The notes under the pieces: generated by a model | What the model was told of the DNA's origin: nothing | The model's input: the letters and a program-made list of their open reading frames with translations, nothing else | Databases searched by the model: none | In this document: piece by piece, positions 34,786 to 44,411 of the stretch | Numbering within the stretch: position 1 is the first letter of the stretch | How the letters are laid out: every line of letters begins with the position of its first letter | Program-made: the position numbers and the translations under genes | Assembly: GCA_963743035.1 (NCBI GenBank) | Contig: CAVUOB010000003.1 | Coordinates: forward strand, 186,001-250,000 | Direction: 5' to 3' | Length of the DNA stretch: 64,000 nucleotides | DNA from: PALSA-911 sp963743035 | GTDB lineage: Bacteria; Pseudomonadota; Alphaproteobacteria; Acetobacterales; Acetobacteraceae

Positions 34786-35766
34786 TTAGCCGACGCAGCG
34801 CCGGATAAATCCCAGGATCAGCTCCAGCGCCGGCCGGCGATAGACATCCGTGGCGATGAACAGCTCGTGCCAGGCGCCGGGGATCCGTTCCAGCCGGCAG
34901 GCGCCGGGCCTCGCCTGGTTCAGCCGGTCGCAGAACGCCTGCTGTGCCTCCGGCACCACCACGCTGTCCGCCCCGGCCTGCAGCAGCAGCACCGGCACCT
35001 CGATCGCGCCCGCGCGCGCCTGCGCCGCCTCGCCGGCGTCGAGCGCGGCCTTGACCCAGTGCACGCTCGCCCCGCCGAGCCGGGCCGCCGGGTTTTCGGC
35101 GAATTCGCGCCGGAACAGCTTCCAGCGGATTTCCGACTGCGTCAGCTGGTTGTCGGCGAACGGCGCGTTCGCGTCATAGCCGCGCTGGCCCGGCGCGTAC
35201 TCCTCGCCCCGCCCGGCCAGGCTCAGCGTGTCGAGCAGGATTTCCGCGAGCCAGGCCGGCACCGGCGCGGTCGAGGGCTGGTGCATCGGCGAGGACAGCA
35301 CCGCGCAGGCAAAATCGCGCGGCCAGGTCTCCAGATAGGCCGAGCCGATGCATCCGCCCATGGAATGGCACAGCAGCGCGTAATGACGATGCCCGGTCGG
35401 CAGAACGAACTGCGTGTAGAACTGCTTGAGATCGGCGGCATAATCGGCGAAGTCGCGCACATAGCCGATATCGTGCCTGGTATCGCCTGAAAGCATCCGC
35501 CCGGACAGGCCCTGGCCGCGATGGTCCAGTATGTAGACCGAATACCCGGCCTGGTAGAGGTCGTAGACCAGCTCTTTGTATTTTATGTAACTTTCGGTCC
35601 GGCCGCTGGAGATCACGATGGCCGTCGTCGGCGATGGCTGCGGGAACGCCATGCCGGCGAGCGGCAGGCCGTCCAGCGCGCTGGCGAAACGCAATTGCCT
35701 GCCATTGTCGTTCCAGAACGGAACGATCACCCGGTCATAGGCATCCGCCAGCTCCGTTTCGTTCAT
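34786..35766 (-). CDS. Alpha/beta hydrolase, lysophospholipase/monoglyceride lipase type
   Basis: The 326-residue protein begins MNETELADAYDRVIVPFWNDNGRQLRFASALDGLPLAGM. It has YSVYILDHRGQGLSGRML, the nucleophile elbow YALLCHSMGGCIG (Ser in HSM), and C-terminal VPVLLLQAGADSVVVP plus AWHELF for Asp and His. This is the PldB-type serine hydrolase group acting on lyso- or monoacyl lipids. The usual Gly before His-Ser is Cys here (C-H-S-M-G). It reads in frame with the upstream binding protein only because of a frameshift in the latter. Its own ATG lies 2 bases after that gene's true stop. Confidence 0.88.
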   Translation of the reverse strand: MNETELADAYDRVIVPFWNDNGRQLRFASALDGLPLAGMAFPQPSPTTAIVISSGRTESYIKYKELVYDLYQAGYSVYILDHRGQGLSGRMLSGDTRHDIGYVRDFADYAADLKQFYTQFVLPTGHRHYALLCHSMGGCIGSAYLETWPRDFACAVLSSPMHQPSTAPVPAWLAEILLDTLSLAGRGEEYAPGQRGYDANAPFADNQLTQSEIRWKLFRREFAENPAARLGGASVHWVKAALDAGEAAQARAGAIEVPVLLLQAGADSVVVPEAQQAFCDRLNQARPGACRLERIPGAWHELFIATDVYRRPALELILGFIRRCVG

Positions 35767-35768
35767 GC

Positions 35769-36771
35769 TCAGCTGCCGTCCATGCCGTGCGCCTCCGGCC
35801 AGAAATAATCCTTCCAAGATGTGGGCTTGACTTTCAGTGTTCCGACCGAGGCCATGAACTCCGCCCAGACCATGGTTCGCTCCGGAACCATCGTCCAGCG
35901 CACGCGCGGCTCGGTCGCCGCCGCGGTGACGAAGTCGAGCGATAGTTTCGAACCGCCATCCTCGATCCAGGTACTGCGAGGCCAGCCGCGGATCGGCGTT
36001 CACCCGCTCGGTCGCCTCCTCCAGCGCCGCGTACAGGGCGCGGAACAATACCGGCGAGCGGTCGCGAAAGCGCGCGGTGGTATAGGCCGTGGTGTAGGTG
36101 TTCGGCCCGCCCGCGACATCGAAGGAATCCAGCACCGGGTGGATGGATGGGTTCTGCAATTGCTGCTGCAGGAACGGCGGCAGGCCGAACACGCAGTTCA
36201 CCCCGCCCTGCTTCGTCAGCATGGCGATGGTTGCATCCGGCGGCGACATCGATACGGTCAGTGGATCGTAGCGCGCGTACTCCTTCATCCCGTAGGCCCG
36301 GGCCGCCGCCATCTGCAGGGTCATCGCCGGCGAGGACACCTTGATCGAGGGCACCGCGATCTTGCCGCAGCGGCCGAGATCGTCGATGCCGCGGATCTCC
36401 GGGTCGTTGGTGTTCAGCTTGAACGGCAGCGACACCAGCGCGCTGATCGCGCGCACCTCCTGCGCGGTTCCCCGCGTGCGTCCCCAGATCGTCAGCACGC
36501 CGGACGGGCTGCCGGCGACGATGTCGATGCTGTCGGAGATCAGCGCGTCGTTCATCGTCGAGGGGCCGTTGAACTGCAGCCAGGTCACCTTCACCTCGGG
36601 AATGCCCAAGGCGGCGGCGTGCTTCTGGATCAGCTTCTCATGGTCCATGACGTTGAACTGCAGGTAGCCCATGGAATATTGCCGGGCCAGCCGGATCTCC
36701 GGCACCTGCGCCTCTGCGCTGCCGAGCCCGAGCGCCAGCCATGCGGCGGTCAAAACGGCCATGAACCTCAT
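35769..36771 (-). pseudogene. ABC transporter substrate-binding protein (NMT1/SsuA-like), frameshifted as sequenced
   Basis: There is a signal peptide (MAVLTAAWLALGLGSAEA), then IRLARQYSMGYLQFNVMDHEKLIQKHAAALGI, a nitrate/sulfonate/thiamine-precursor-type periplasmic fold. Near 35967 one extra base breaks the frame. In the corrected frame the end reads QYLIEDGGSKLSLDFVTAA, then VPERTMVWAEFMASVGTLKV, and stops at 35769, two bases before the hydrolase ATG. The uncorrected frame runs into the hydrolase, giving a false 661-residue fusion. No permease or ATPase is nearby. The ligand is unknown. Confidence 0.87.
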
Positions 36772-36807
36772 CGATAACTCCCAGACATTGCTTCCCTATC
36801 CGCGAGC

Positions 36808-36898
36808 CTAGGGCAGGACCGGCGCGGATAGAAGCGCCGATCCTGCCCTAGCTCTTTGTTTTGGCGGGCAATTCGGTTGAAGCAGCCGCAAGCGATAT
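36808..36898 (-). repeat. Interspersed intergenic repeat, copy B
   Basis: Read on the minus strand the repeat starts ATATCGCTTGCGGCTGCTTC, continues with CAACCGAATTGCCCGCC and AAAACAAAGAG, and ends in a hairpin. The hairpin arms are CTAGGGCAGGATCGGCGC / GCGCCGGTCCTGCCCTAG with loop TTCTATCC. A second copy in the opposite orientation lies at 44412-44518. Similar sequences occur between genes in other alphaproteobacteria, as far as I recall. It separates mutL from the binding-protein gene. Confidence 0.75.
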
Positions 36899-36902
36899 GG
36901 CC

Positions 36903-38727
36903 CTAGCGCCGGCCGAACAGCGTCTCGATCTCGGCCCGGGTGAATTTCAGGAAGGTCGGCCGCCCATGGCTGCAGGTGGCGGCGCGCGGCGTCGCTTCCA
37001 TCTGGCGCAGCAGCCGGTCCATCTCCGGCTGGCTCAGCCGGCGCCCGGCGCGGATCGAGCCGTGGCAGGCGAGCCGGGCGATCACCGCGTCCAGCCGCGC
37101 CTCCAGCGCCGTCGCCTCGCCCATTTCGGCGAATTCGTCGGCGAGGTCGCGCAGCAGCGGCGCCGGGCTCCGGCGCGCCGAGCGCCGCCGGCATCGCGCG
37201 CACCAGCACAGCGCCCGGACCGAAGCCCTCGATCTCCAGGCCGAGCCGGGCGAGTTCGTCCGCGCGGCGCCAGCAGCCTGGCGGCGTCGGACGGCGACAG
37301 GTCCACCACCGCCGGGCAGTCAGCAGTCGGCTGGCTGCGCACCCCGCCGGCCAGCATCTGCTCGCGGATCGCCTCATGCGTCAGGCGCTCATGCGCGGCG
37401 TGCTGGTCCACCAGCACCAGCGATCCGTCGGCGGCGACGGCGATGACGTAGGTGTCCAGCACCTGGGCCAGCGGCGCGCCGAGCGGATGGTCCGGATCGG
37501 GTTCGGCCGCCGGCAGCACCCGCCCGGCTGGTGCTGCGGCCAGCGGCAGCCGGGCCTCGGCAAAGCCCGGAATCTGGCTTGCAACCTGGCGCGGATGCGG
37601 CGGCGCGGGCTCCATGCCCGGCAAGGGCGGCGGCCGCCAGGAAGCCGGCGGGCGGCGGGATTGCAGCAGATGCAGCGCCGGGCGCGGCGCCGGGGCACCG
37701 CCTGGCTCCGTCCCGGCCAGCCCCCCTCCGGCGCCGCCCGACAGCGCCGCGCGCAGGCCGCCGATCACCAGGGAACGCACCGCGGCGGCGTCGCGGAAGC
37801 GCAATTCGGTCTTGGCCGGATGCACATTGACGTCCAGCTCCTCGGCCGGCAGCTCGAGGAACAGCGCCAGCACCGGATAGCGCCCGGCGGCGATGACGTC
37901 GCGATAGGCCACCCGCGCCGCCGTGCGCAGCACCGGGTCGGCCACCGGGCGGCCATTGACCACCATCGCCTGCGCGGCGCCGGTGGCGCGGGTGATGCTC
38001 GGCGCGCAGGCCAGCCCGGTCAGCCGCAACGGCCCGCGCTCGGCCTGCACCGCCACGAAGGATGCGGCGGCGTCGGGGCCCAGCAGGGCGGCGACGCGGG
38101 CGTTGCGGTCCTGCGCCGGCAGGTCGAACACCACGCGCCCGTCGCTTTCCAGCCGGAACGCCACGGCGGGCGCGGCGAAGGCCAGGCGGCGCACGGCTTC
38201 CTCGGCGTGATCCGCCTCGGTGCGCGGGTTCTTGAGGAATTTGCGCCGCGCCGGGGTGGCGAAGAACAGGTCGGCGACCACGACCCGCGTGCCCGGCGCG
38301 CCGGCGGCGGGGGCGACATCCGATACCCGCCCGCCCTCGACGCTGATCGGCGCAGGCGCTGTCGGCATCGCGCGGGCGGGAGGTGATCGACAGCCGTGCG
38401 GCGGCGCCGATCGAGGGCAGCGCCTCGCCGCGGAAGCCGAGCGTGCTGATGCGCACGAGGTCGTCGTCGGTGAGCTTGGAGGTGGCGTGGCGCTGCACCG
38501 CCAGAGCCAGCTCCGCTTCGGTCATGCCGATGCCGTCATCGGTCGACCTCGATGCGGGCGATGCCGCCATCGCGCAGCGCCACCGCGATGCGGCTGGCGC
38601 CGGCATCGAGCGCGTTCTCCACCAGCTCCTTCACCGCCGCGGCCGGGCGCTCGATCACCTCGCCGGCGGCGATGCGGTTGACCGTGGCTTCCGACAGCAG
38701 GCGGATGCGGGACGGGGCGGCGAGCAA
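36903..38727 (-). pseudogene. mutL: DNA mismatch repair protein MutL, four frameshifts as sequenced
   Basis: The N-terminal GHKL ATPase is clear: RIRLLSEATVNRIAAGEVIERPAAAVKELVENALDAGA, DDGIGMTEAELALAVQRHATSKL, TLGFRGEALPSIGA. The C-terminal dimerisation domain contains DQHAAHERLTHEAIREQMLAGG and ends CSHGRPTFLKFTRAEIETLFGRR. Frame changes fall near 38541, 38349, 37267 and 37166, each explained by one extra base. The span of 1825 bases fits a protein of about 607 residues, the family length. The start is probably TTG 38727. If the breaks are real, the strain would lack mismatch repair; error is more likely. Confidence 0.9.
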
Positions 38728-38811
38728 GATCCGGCTCAGCGACGGTTCGCGCCGGAAGCGGGAAGCGTGCCGTTCGGCATCGGTCGGCGGCGGCCGGTCA
38801 TGCGAGCGTCC

Positions 38812-38854
38812 TTTCCTGGCACATCCTTTCCTGGCACCCGGTCTTTCCTGGCAC
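38812..38854. repeat. Triplicated 11-bp direct repeat
   Basis: TTTCCTGGCAC occurs at 38812-38822, 38827-38837 and 38844-38854, in the gap upstream of mutL and downstream of the DUF3035 gene. The latter two copies are followed by CCGGT. Confidence 0.75.
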
Positions 38855-38877
38855 CCGGTGGCGGCGGCTAGGTTACG

Positions 38878-39456
38878 CTAGAACAGATTGAACAGCTTGG
38901 TGATGGGCGTATCCTGCAGGAAGCCCTTCTTCGGCTCCTGGATGATCGGCGTGGTGCCCACGGTCGGATCCTTGCCGAGTGCGGCGTTCTCCCGCAGGCG
39001 CTGGGTCTCCTTCTGGGCGTCGATCTGCGTGCCCGGCGGCGGCGGGGTCTGCCAGAACATCAGTTTGTCGGTGAAGCTCTGCTGCGGCCGGTCGAGCTGC
39101 TGGTCCTGGTCGATCTTGCGGCGGATATCGGCCGGCGCGGCCGGCCCGGCCTCCTGCAGCAGCGCCTCCTGGCCGGGCGTGACGCCCGGTGCCGCGACGT
39201 TGTCGATGGCGGTCTGCGGCGCCAGGGTCAGCTCCGCCTGCTCGCGGTCGGATTGCTCCTGCGGCCGCGGCGCGCCCGGGCGCGGCGGGCGGATGGAGAA
39301 ATCGGGCGGCAGCGACAGCGGCGCGCGGGTGGTGACGCTGAACTCGTCCGGCGCGTCGCGCGTCAGGCCGAAGGTGCGGCTCATGTTGTCGCTGCAGCCG
39401 CCGAGCAGCAATCCGCCGGCCAGCAGCACGGGCAGCGAGCGCAACGCGTCAAGCAC
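38878..39456 (-). CDS. bamF: BamF-like lipoprotein (DUF3035)
   Basis: The 192-residue protein has a lipoprotein signal ending LLLGGCSDN. The DUF3035 signature follows directly: SRTFGLTRDAPDEFSVTTRAPLSLPPDF. The rest is a Pro/Gln-rich region ending KGFLQDTPITKLFNLF. In alphaproteobacteria this family is the beta-barrel assembly machinery subunit BamF. Its position after ileS-lspA is the conserved context. The start is GTG 39456. The preceding 60 bases contain degenerate AAGC(A/G)CTGGG repeats. Confidence 0.85.
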   Translation of the reverse strand: MLDALRSLPVLLAGGLLLGGCSDNMSRTFGLTRDAPDEFSVTTRAPLSLPPDFSIRPPRPGAPRPQEQSDREQAELTLAPQTAIDNVAAPGVTPGQEALLQEAGPAAPADIRRKIDQDQQLDRPQQSFTDKLMFWQTPPPPGTQIDAQKETQRLRENAALGKDPTVGTTPIIQEPKKGFLQDTPITKLFNLF

Positions 39457-39635
39457 TTGGCTGCAAGCACTGGGCCGCCAAGCGCTGGGTTGCGAAGCGC
39501 GGGAGGGGGGAACGCGGGAGATTTGGCCTCATAACGACGTCCTTAGCCTTGGATCTCGGCATCGGCAAGGCGATCCTTGCCGCCGTCCGGATGGGAGGCC
39601 CGTTCTGGGCCATGATTGGGGCCGTCAATCGTGTC

Positions 39636-39692
39636 TCAGGTCGTCTTGGGGGTGGTCTTGGGGGTGGTCGTATCGGCGGTCGTATCGGCTTC
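39636..39692. repeat. Tandem repeat encoding the LspA C-terminal tail
   Basis: On the plus strand the units GTCTTGGGGGTG (twice in full) and GTCGTATCGGC (twice) follow each other. They encode the Thr-Pro-Lys and Ala-Asp-Thr-Thr repeats of the LspA tail. Length variation between strains would be expected. Confidence 0.7.
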
Positions 39693-40202
39693 CGGGCGGC
39701 TGCCGCGGCCCGTTCCCTGTCCCGTCCTGGGGCGGTTCAGCTGGCTGTCGAGCAGCAGCGCGGCCACCCCGCAGACGATCGCGGCATCGGCCACGTTGAA
39801 TACATACCACGACAGATCGCCGATATGGGCATGAATGAAATCCACCACCGCGCCGTAGCGCAGGCGGTCGATGACATTGCCGATCGCCCCGCCGGCGATG
39901 GCGCCGATGCTGGCCGCCATCAGGGCCGAGGTCGCGCGCCGCAGCCACAGGCCGAGCGCCGTCACCACCGCCAGCGCGATCGCCGTCAGCACCACGGCGC
40001 CCCAGGCGCCGAAGCCGTTCAGCAGCCCGAAGGTGACGCCGCGGTTCCACACCATGGTCAGGTTCAGCACCGGCAGCAGCACCACCTGGCGCAGCTCCGG
40101 CAGGTCCAGCACGTGCAGGATCCAGTATTTGCTGGCCTGATCGGCCGCCAGCACCAGCAATGCGGCGAGGATGCCGACCCGGTAGCGGGCGGGATAGGTC
40201 AC
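39636..40202 (-). CDS. lspA: Lipoprotein signal peptidase (signal peptidase II)
   Basis: The 188-residue protein has four membrane helices and the aspartate motifs AADQASKYWIL, NVIDRLRYGAVVDFIH and YVFNVADAAIVCG. LspA cleaves prolipoprotein signal peptides in the inner membrane; the lipoprotein gene bamF is next to it. The start is GTG 40202, 57 bases after the ileS stop. The C-terminus ends in a Thr/Pro-rich tail encoded by short tandem repeats, which is not part of the usual fold. Confidence 0.94.
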   Translation of the reverse strand: MTYPARYRVGILAALLVLAADQASKYWILHVLDLPELRQVVLLPVLNLTMVWNRGVTFGLLNGFGAWGAVVLTAIALAVVTALGLWLRRATSALMAASIGAIAGGAIGNVIDRLRYGAVVDFIHAHIGDLSWYVFNVADAAIVCGVAALLLDSQLNRPRTGQGTGRGSRPEADTTADTTTPKTTPKTT

Positions 40203-40221
40203 GAATCCTTCCCCCGGCCAG

Positions 40222-40266
40222 ACTCACGCCCCCACTCACGCCCCCACTCACGCCCCCACTCACGTC
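40222..40266. repeat. 12-bp minisatellite between ileS and lspA
   Basis: The unit ACTCACGCCCCC occurs three times in tandem, with a partial fourth copy ending in the ileS stop codon (ACTCACGTCA). It fills the spacer between the ileS stop and the lspA start, so copy number could affect lspA translation or mRNA structure. Confidence 0.8.
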
Positions 40267-43147
40267 ACCGCCCGGCAGACCAGGCCGGACTCCACCGCGT
40301 CGGCGCAGCGCAGGCAGAGCGTGGGATGCGCGGCGACGCTGCCGACCTCTTCCAGCACCTTCCAGCAGCGGGCGCATTTCGTGCCCGGCGCTCGACCACC
40401 TTAACGCCAGGACCAGCATCTTCGCCGCCTTGGACGGAGCGGTGACGGCAAGGGGATCACCGGCAGCGGCGATTCTGACCGTGGAAACAATGGCGATTTC
40501 CGCCCACTCCTGCCGATGAGAGCGGTGACTTCGACCCCAATTGGGAAGACCAGATCAACCGACGCCTCCAGAGAAGATTTGAGTCCGCCCGCAGTGCGAG
40601 CGGTTTCGAGGTGGCCGGTGACGCGGCGCCGCATCTCGCGGATTCTCTGCCCAGCTTCGCCGCCAGCGCGTCGTCGCGCCATGTCGTCCGGGATCGTCGG
40701 GAACAGCTGCAGATGCACGGAGCTGTCCTCGCCGAACCGCGCGCACCAGGCTTCCTCGGCGGTGAAGCACAGCACCGGCGCCAGCCAGGTGGTCAGGCAG
40801 CGATGCAGATGGTCCAGCACGGTCCGCGCCGCCCGCCGGCGCAGGCTGTCCGGCCGGTCGCAATAGATCGCGTCCTTGCGGACGTCGAAATAAAACGCGG
40901 AAAGATCGGTCGAGCAGAAATTATGCAGCTCGGGATAGACGCCGGTCCAGTCGTAGCTCTCGGTGGCGGCGCGGATCCGGGCGTCCAGCTCGCTCAGCCG
41001 GTGCAGCACCCAGCGCTCCAGCTCCGGCATCTGCTCGACCGGCACGCGCTCGGCCTCGGAAAATCCGTCCAGGCTGCCGAGCAGCCAGCGCAGCGTGTTG
41101 CGCAGCCGGCGATACAGCTCCGATTGCTGCTTCAGGATCTCCGGACCGATGCGAAGATCTTCGGACGTATCCGACATCATCACCCAAAGGCGCAGAATAT
41201 CGGCGCCGTATTTGTCGCTCACCTCCTGCGGCGCGGTGACGTTGCCGAGCGACTTGGACATCTTGCGGCCCGGCCTCGTCCATCACGAAGCCATGCGTCA
41301 GCACCGCCTTGAACGGCGCGCGGCCGCGGGTGCCGACGGATTCCAGCAGCGAGGAATGGAACCAGCCGCGATGCTGGTCGGAGCCTTCCAGATAGAGATC
41401 CGCCGGCCAGGGCAGGCCGCGATGCCTCCAGCGTGAAGGCGTGGGTCGAGCCGGATTCGAACCAGACATCGACGATGTCCATCACCTGCTCGAAATCCTC
41501 GGCGTTGTAGCCGTCGCCGAGGAAGCGCGAGGGCGGGGAGGAGTACCAGCAATCCGCGCCCTCCTCGCGGAAGGCGGCGACGATGCGCGCCACCACCTCC
41601 TCGTCGCGCAGCGGCTCGCCGCTGCGCTTTTCGACGAACACCGGGATCGGCACGCCCCAGGCGCGCTGGCGGCGAGATGCACCAGTCCGGCCGGGCCGCG
41701 ACCATCGAGCCGATGCGGTTGCGGCCCTGGTCGGGCACGAAATGGGTCTCCGCGATCGCCTTCAGCGCCTTGGCGCGGATATGCTCCGGCCCGTCCATGC
41801 GGATGAACCATTGCGGCGTGGCGCGGTAGATCAGCGGCGCGCGGCGAGCGCCAGGAATGCGGGTAGGAATGCACCAGCTTGCCGCGCGCCAGCAGCCCGC
41901 CGGAAGCGGTCAGCGGGCGCAGACGGGATCGGCGGCCCGGTAGACATGCACGCCGGCCAGATGCGGCACCCAGGGGTTGAAGGTGCCGTCGTCGCCGACG
42001 GTCTCGGGGATTTCCAGCCCATGCGCGCGTCCCAGGATGAAATCGTCCTCGCCATGGCCCGGGGGCGATGTGCACGAAGCCGGTGCCGGCCTCGGTGGTG
42101 ACGAAATCCGCCGCCAGCAGCGGCACCGGATGCGGGAAGCCGTGGTCGTGCAGCGGATGGCGGCAGATCGTGCCGGCCAGCTCGGCGCCCTTGAAGACAT
42201 GCACGCACGTGATGCGCGGCGATGCCGGTCTCGGCGCAGACCTGGGGCAGCAGGTCGAGCGCGATCAGCATCTTCTCGCCGACGCGCGCCAGCGACCCCT
42301 CCGCCACCGCGTCGACATGCGCCAGGGCGTAGTCGAAGCTTTCCCCGTAGGCGATGGCGCGGTTGCCCGGCATGGTCCAGGGCGTGGTGGTCCAGATCAC
42401 CACCGACGCATCGGCCAGCAGCTCCAATCCGGTCTCGGCGACCGGGAAACGCACCCAGATCGTCGTGCTGGTGTGGTCGTGGTACTCGATCTCGGCTTCC
42501 GCCAGCGCGGTCTTCTCCACCGGCGACCACATCACCGGCCGCAGGCCGCGATACAGCGCGCCGTTCAGCAGGAATTTGCAGATCTCGTTGGCGATCGCCG
42601 CCTCGGAGGGGAAATCCATCGTCGCGTAGCGCTCGGCCCAGCCGCCCTCGACGCCCAGGCGGCGGAACTCGGTCGCCTGCACGCCCATCCAATGCGCCGC
42701 ATAGGCGCGGCATTCGGCGCGGAACTGCAGGATCGGCACCTGGTCCTTGTCCTGGTTCTTGCGGCGGTATTCCTCCTCGATCTTCCACTCGATCGGCAGG
42801 CCGTGGCAGTCCCATCCCGGGATGTACAGCCCGTCCTGCCCGGCCATCTGCCGGGAGCGGTTGATCACGTCCTTGAGGATCTTGTTCAGCGCGTGGCCGA
42901 TATGCAGATTGCCGTTCGCATAGGGCGGGCCGTCATGCAGGATGAATGTCTCCCGCCCGGCGGAGGCCGCGCGCAGCCGGGCCCAGAGGTCCATCTTCTC
43001 CCAGCGGGCGAGGATGGCGGGCTCCTTCTTCGGCAGGTCGCCGCGCATCGGAAAGCCGGTCTGCGGCAGGAACACGGTGTCGCGGTAGTCGCGAACTTGC
43101 GCGGTATCGGGATTGGGCGTGGTATCGGGGTTGGGCGCGTCGTTCAT
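40260..43147 (-). pseudogene. ileS: Isoleucyl-tRNA synthetase, about ten frameshifts as sequenced
   Basis: Class I motifs are clear: GPPYANGNLHIGHALNKILKD (HIGH region) and MDEAGRKMSKSLGNVTAP (KMSKS, across one break). The editing domain, anticodon-binding region and C-terminal zinc segment (KCARCWKVLEEVGSV, CLRCADAVESGLVC) are also recognisable. Breaks lie near 42215, 42060, 41920, 41850, 41670, 41420, 41270, 40690-40640, 40520, 40430 and 40390. Most are one extra base. The 2888-base span fits a normal protein of about 960 residues in the conserved ribF-ileS-lspA order. An essential gene this broken but otherwise conserved points to local sequencing error, unless a second ileS exists. Confidence 0.92.
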
Positions 43148-43216
43148 GGGATGGCTCCGCGGCGCAGGCGGCCGCGATGGAGGAAGACAGGCTTCGGCGG
43201 AACCCCGGCGGCCATG

Positions 43217-43236
43217 GATCCGCTGATCAGCGGATC
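43217..43236. promoter_or_regulatory. 20-bp perfect palindrome upstream of ileS
   Basis: GATCCGCTGATCAGCGGATC is completely self-complementary with no loop. It lies between ribF and ileS, 70 bases before the ileS start. It could be a protein-binding dyad; there is no T-tract to suggest termination. Confidence 0.5.
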
Positions 43237-43293
43237 AACGACCGGCCGGGACCGTAATTCGCGCGTGCCTATACACCGTACCCATAACCGAGA

Positions 43294-44235
43294 CTATGCG
43301 AAGCCCGGGAGTTTCTGGTCAAGAATTCGCCGCGCATGGGAGGCATCCTCGGCGATCCGCGCCTTCAGCTCCTCCAGCCCGGAGAATTTCTGCTCCGGGC
43401 GGAGATAGGCATGCAGCGCCACCGCCAGCTCCTGGCCATAGAGATCGCCGTCGAAATCGAAGATATTGACCTCCAGCCGGCTTTCCGGCCCGGCATTCAC
43501 GGTCGGCCGGCGGCCGATATTGGCCGCCCCCGGCTTCACGCTGCCGTCCGGCAGGCGGATCGTCACCGCATAGACCCCGCGCGCCGGCTCCAGATGCCGG
43601 CCGAGCTGGATATTGGCGGTGGGAAAGCCGATGGTCCGGCCGCGCTCATCGCCATGCGCCACCACGCCACGGATCGCCCAGGGCCGACCGAGCTCGGCGG
43701 TGGCACGCTCGGGGTAGCCGTCCTGCAGCGCCCGGCGGATGCGGGTGGAGGATAGCGGCCCCTGGGTGTCCGCCAGCGCCGGCACGATGGTCATGCCCAT
43801 GCCCAGCGCCTCCGCCCGGTCGGCCAGGAAATGCGTGTCGCCGCCGCGGCGGTGGCCGAAGGCGAAATCGCCGCCCGACGCCAGATGCCGCGCGCCCAGG
43901 CCGCGATACAGCACGTCGGCGACGAACTGCTCGGCGGTCATCAGGCTGAATGCGTGGTCGAAGACCAGCTCGTAGAGCAGGCTGACATGGTTGGCCGCCA
44001 GCGCCTCCGCCCGCTCGGCCGACAGGGTCAGCCGGAACGGCGGGTCGTCCGGGCGGAACACCTCGCGCGGATGCGGCTCGAAGGTCAGCACCGCCAACGG
44101 AGCGTCAGGCCTGGCGGCGTGGGCGGCGTGCAGCAGATGGGCATGGCCCAGATGCACGCCGTCGAAATTGCCCAGCGCGACGGTGGCGCCGCGCGCGTCT
44201 TCCGGCAGGTCCTGCCAGCTACGGTAGATATTCAC
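43294..44235 (-). CDS. ribF: Bifunctional riboflavin kinase / FAD synthetase
   Basis: About 313 residues. The N-terminal FMN adenylyltransferase domain has VALGNFDGVHLGHAHLLHAA and PLAVLTFEPHPREVF, with SSTRIRRALQDG further on. The C-terminal flavokinase domain has GRTIGFPTANIQL, GVYAVTIRLPDG and EVNIFDFDGDLYGQELAV. It makes FMN and FAD from riboflavin. The GTG start at 44235 gives the usual N-terminus VNIYRSWQDLP; the longer frame is Arg-rich noise. The conserved order ribF-ileS-lspA follows. No FMN riboswitch is visible upstream. Confidence 0.95.
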   Translation of the reverse strand: MNIYRSWQDLPEDARGATVALGNFDGVHLGHAHLLHAAHAARPDAPLAVLTFEPHPREVFRPDDPPFRLTLSAERAEALAANHVSLLYELVFDHAFSLMTAEQFVADVLYRGLGARHLASGGDFAFGHRRGGDTHFLADRAEALGMGMTIVPALADTQGPLSSTRIRRALQDGYPERATAELGRPWAIRGVVAHGDERGRTIGFPTANIQLGRHLEPARGVYAVTIRLPDGSVKPGAANIGRRPTVNAGPESRLEVNIFDFDGDLYGQELAVALHAYLRPEQKFSGLEELKARIAEDASHARRILDQKLPGFA

Positions 44236-44360
44236 GCCAGTCCCAGCCGAACGAGCATTATGCCTGCTTCCCCACTGCCTGCGCCTGCGGGCGCGTTGTT
44301 TCTTGCGGGAAGCGGGGCAATTTATCAACGGGGGTACGGGGTATAGGGCCCGGCATCGCC

Positions 44361-44403
44361 CTGCTTCCCCCTCACCCTGCCCTCTCCCTCGAGCGGGGGA
44401 GAG
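44361..44403. repeat. C/G-rich dispersed hairpin repeat, copy 1
   Basis: CTGCTTCCCCCTCACCC is followed by CCCTCTCCCTCGAGCGGGGGAGAGG, which folds on itself. A close relative (CTGCTTCCCCCTCTCC..GGGGAGAGGG) lies at 60548-60575 upstream of nudC. It is probably a widespread intergenic hairpin in this genome. Confidence 0.6.
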
Positions 44404-44411
44404 GAGGAATT

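Noticed and set aside
34786..36771. Apparent binding protein-hydrolase fusion of 661 residues
   Set aside because: Removing one extra base near 35967 gives the binding protein its own normal C-terminus and stop two bases before the hydrolase ATG, so these are two genes.
38812..38854. CRISPR-like short repeats
   Set aside because: Units are 11 bp with 4-6 bp between them, too short for a CRISPR array, and no cas gene is present.
44236..44345. Possible FMN riboswitch before ribF
   Set aside because: None of the conserved FMN-element loops are present in the leader; ribF probably starts shortly after its promoter.
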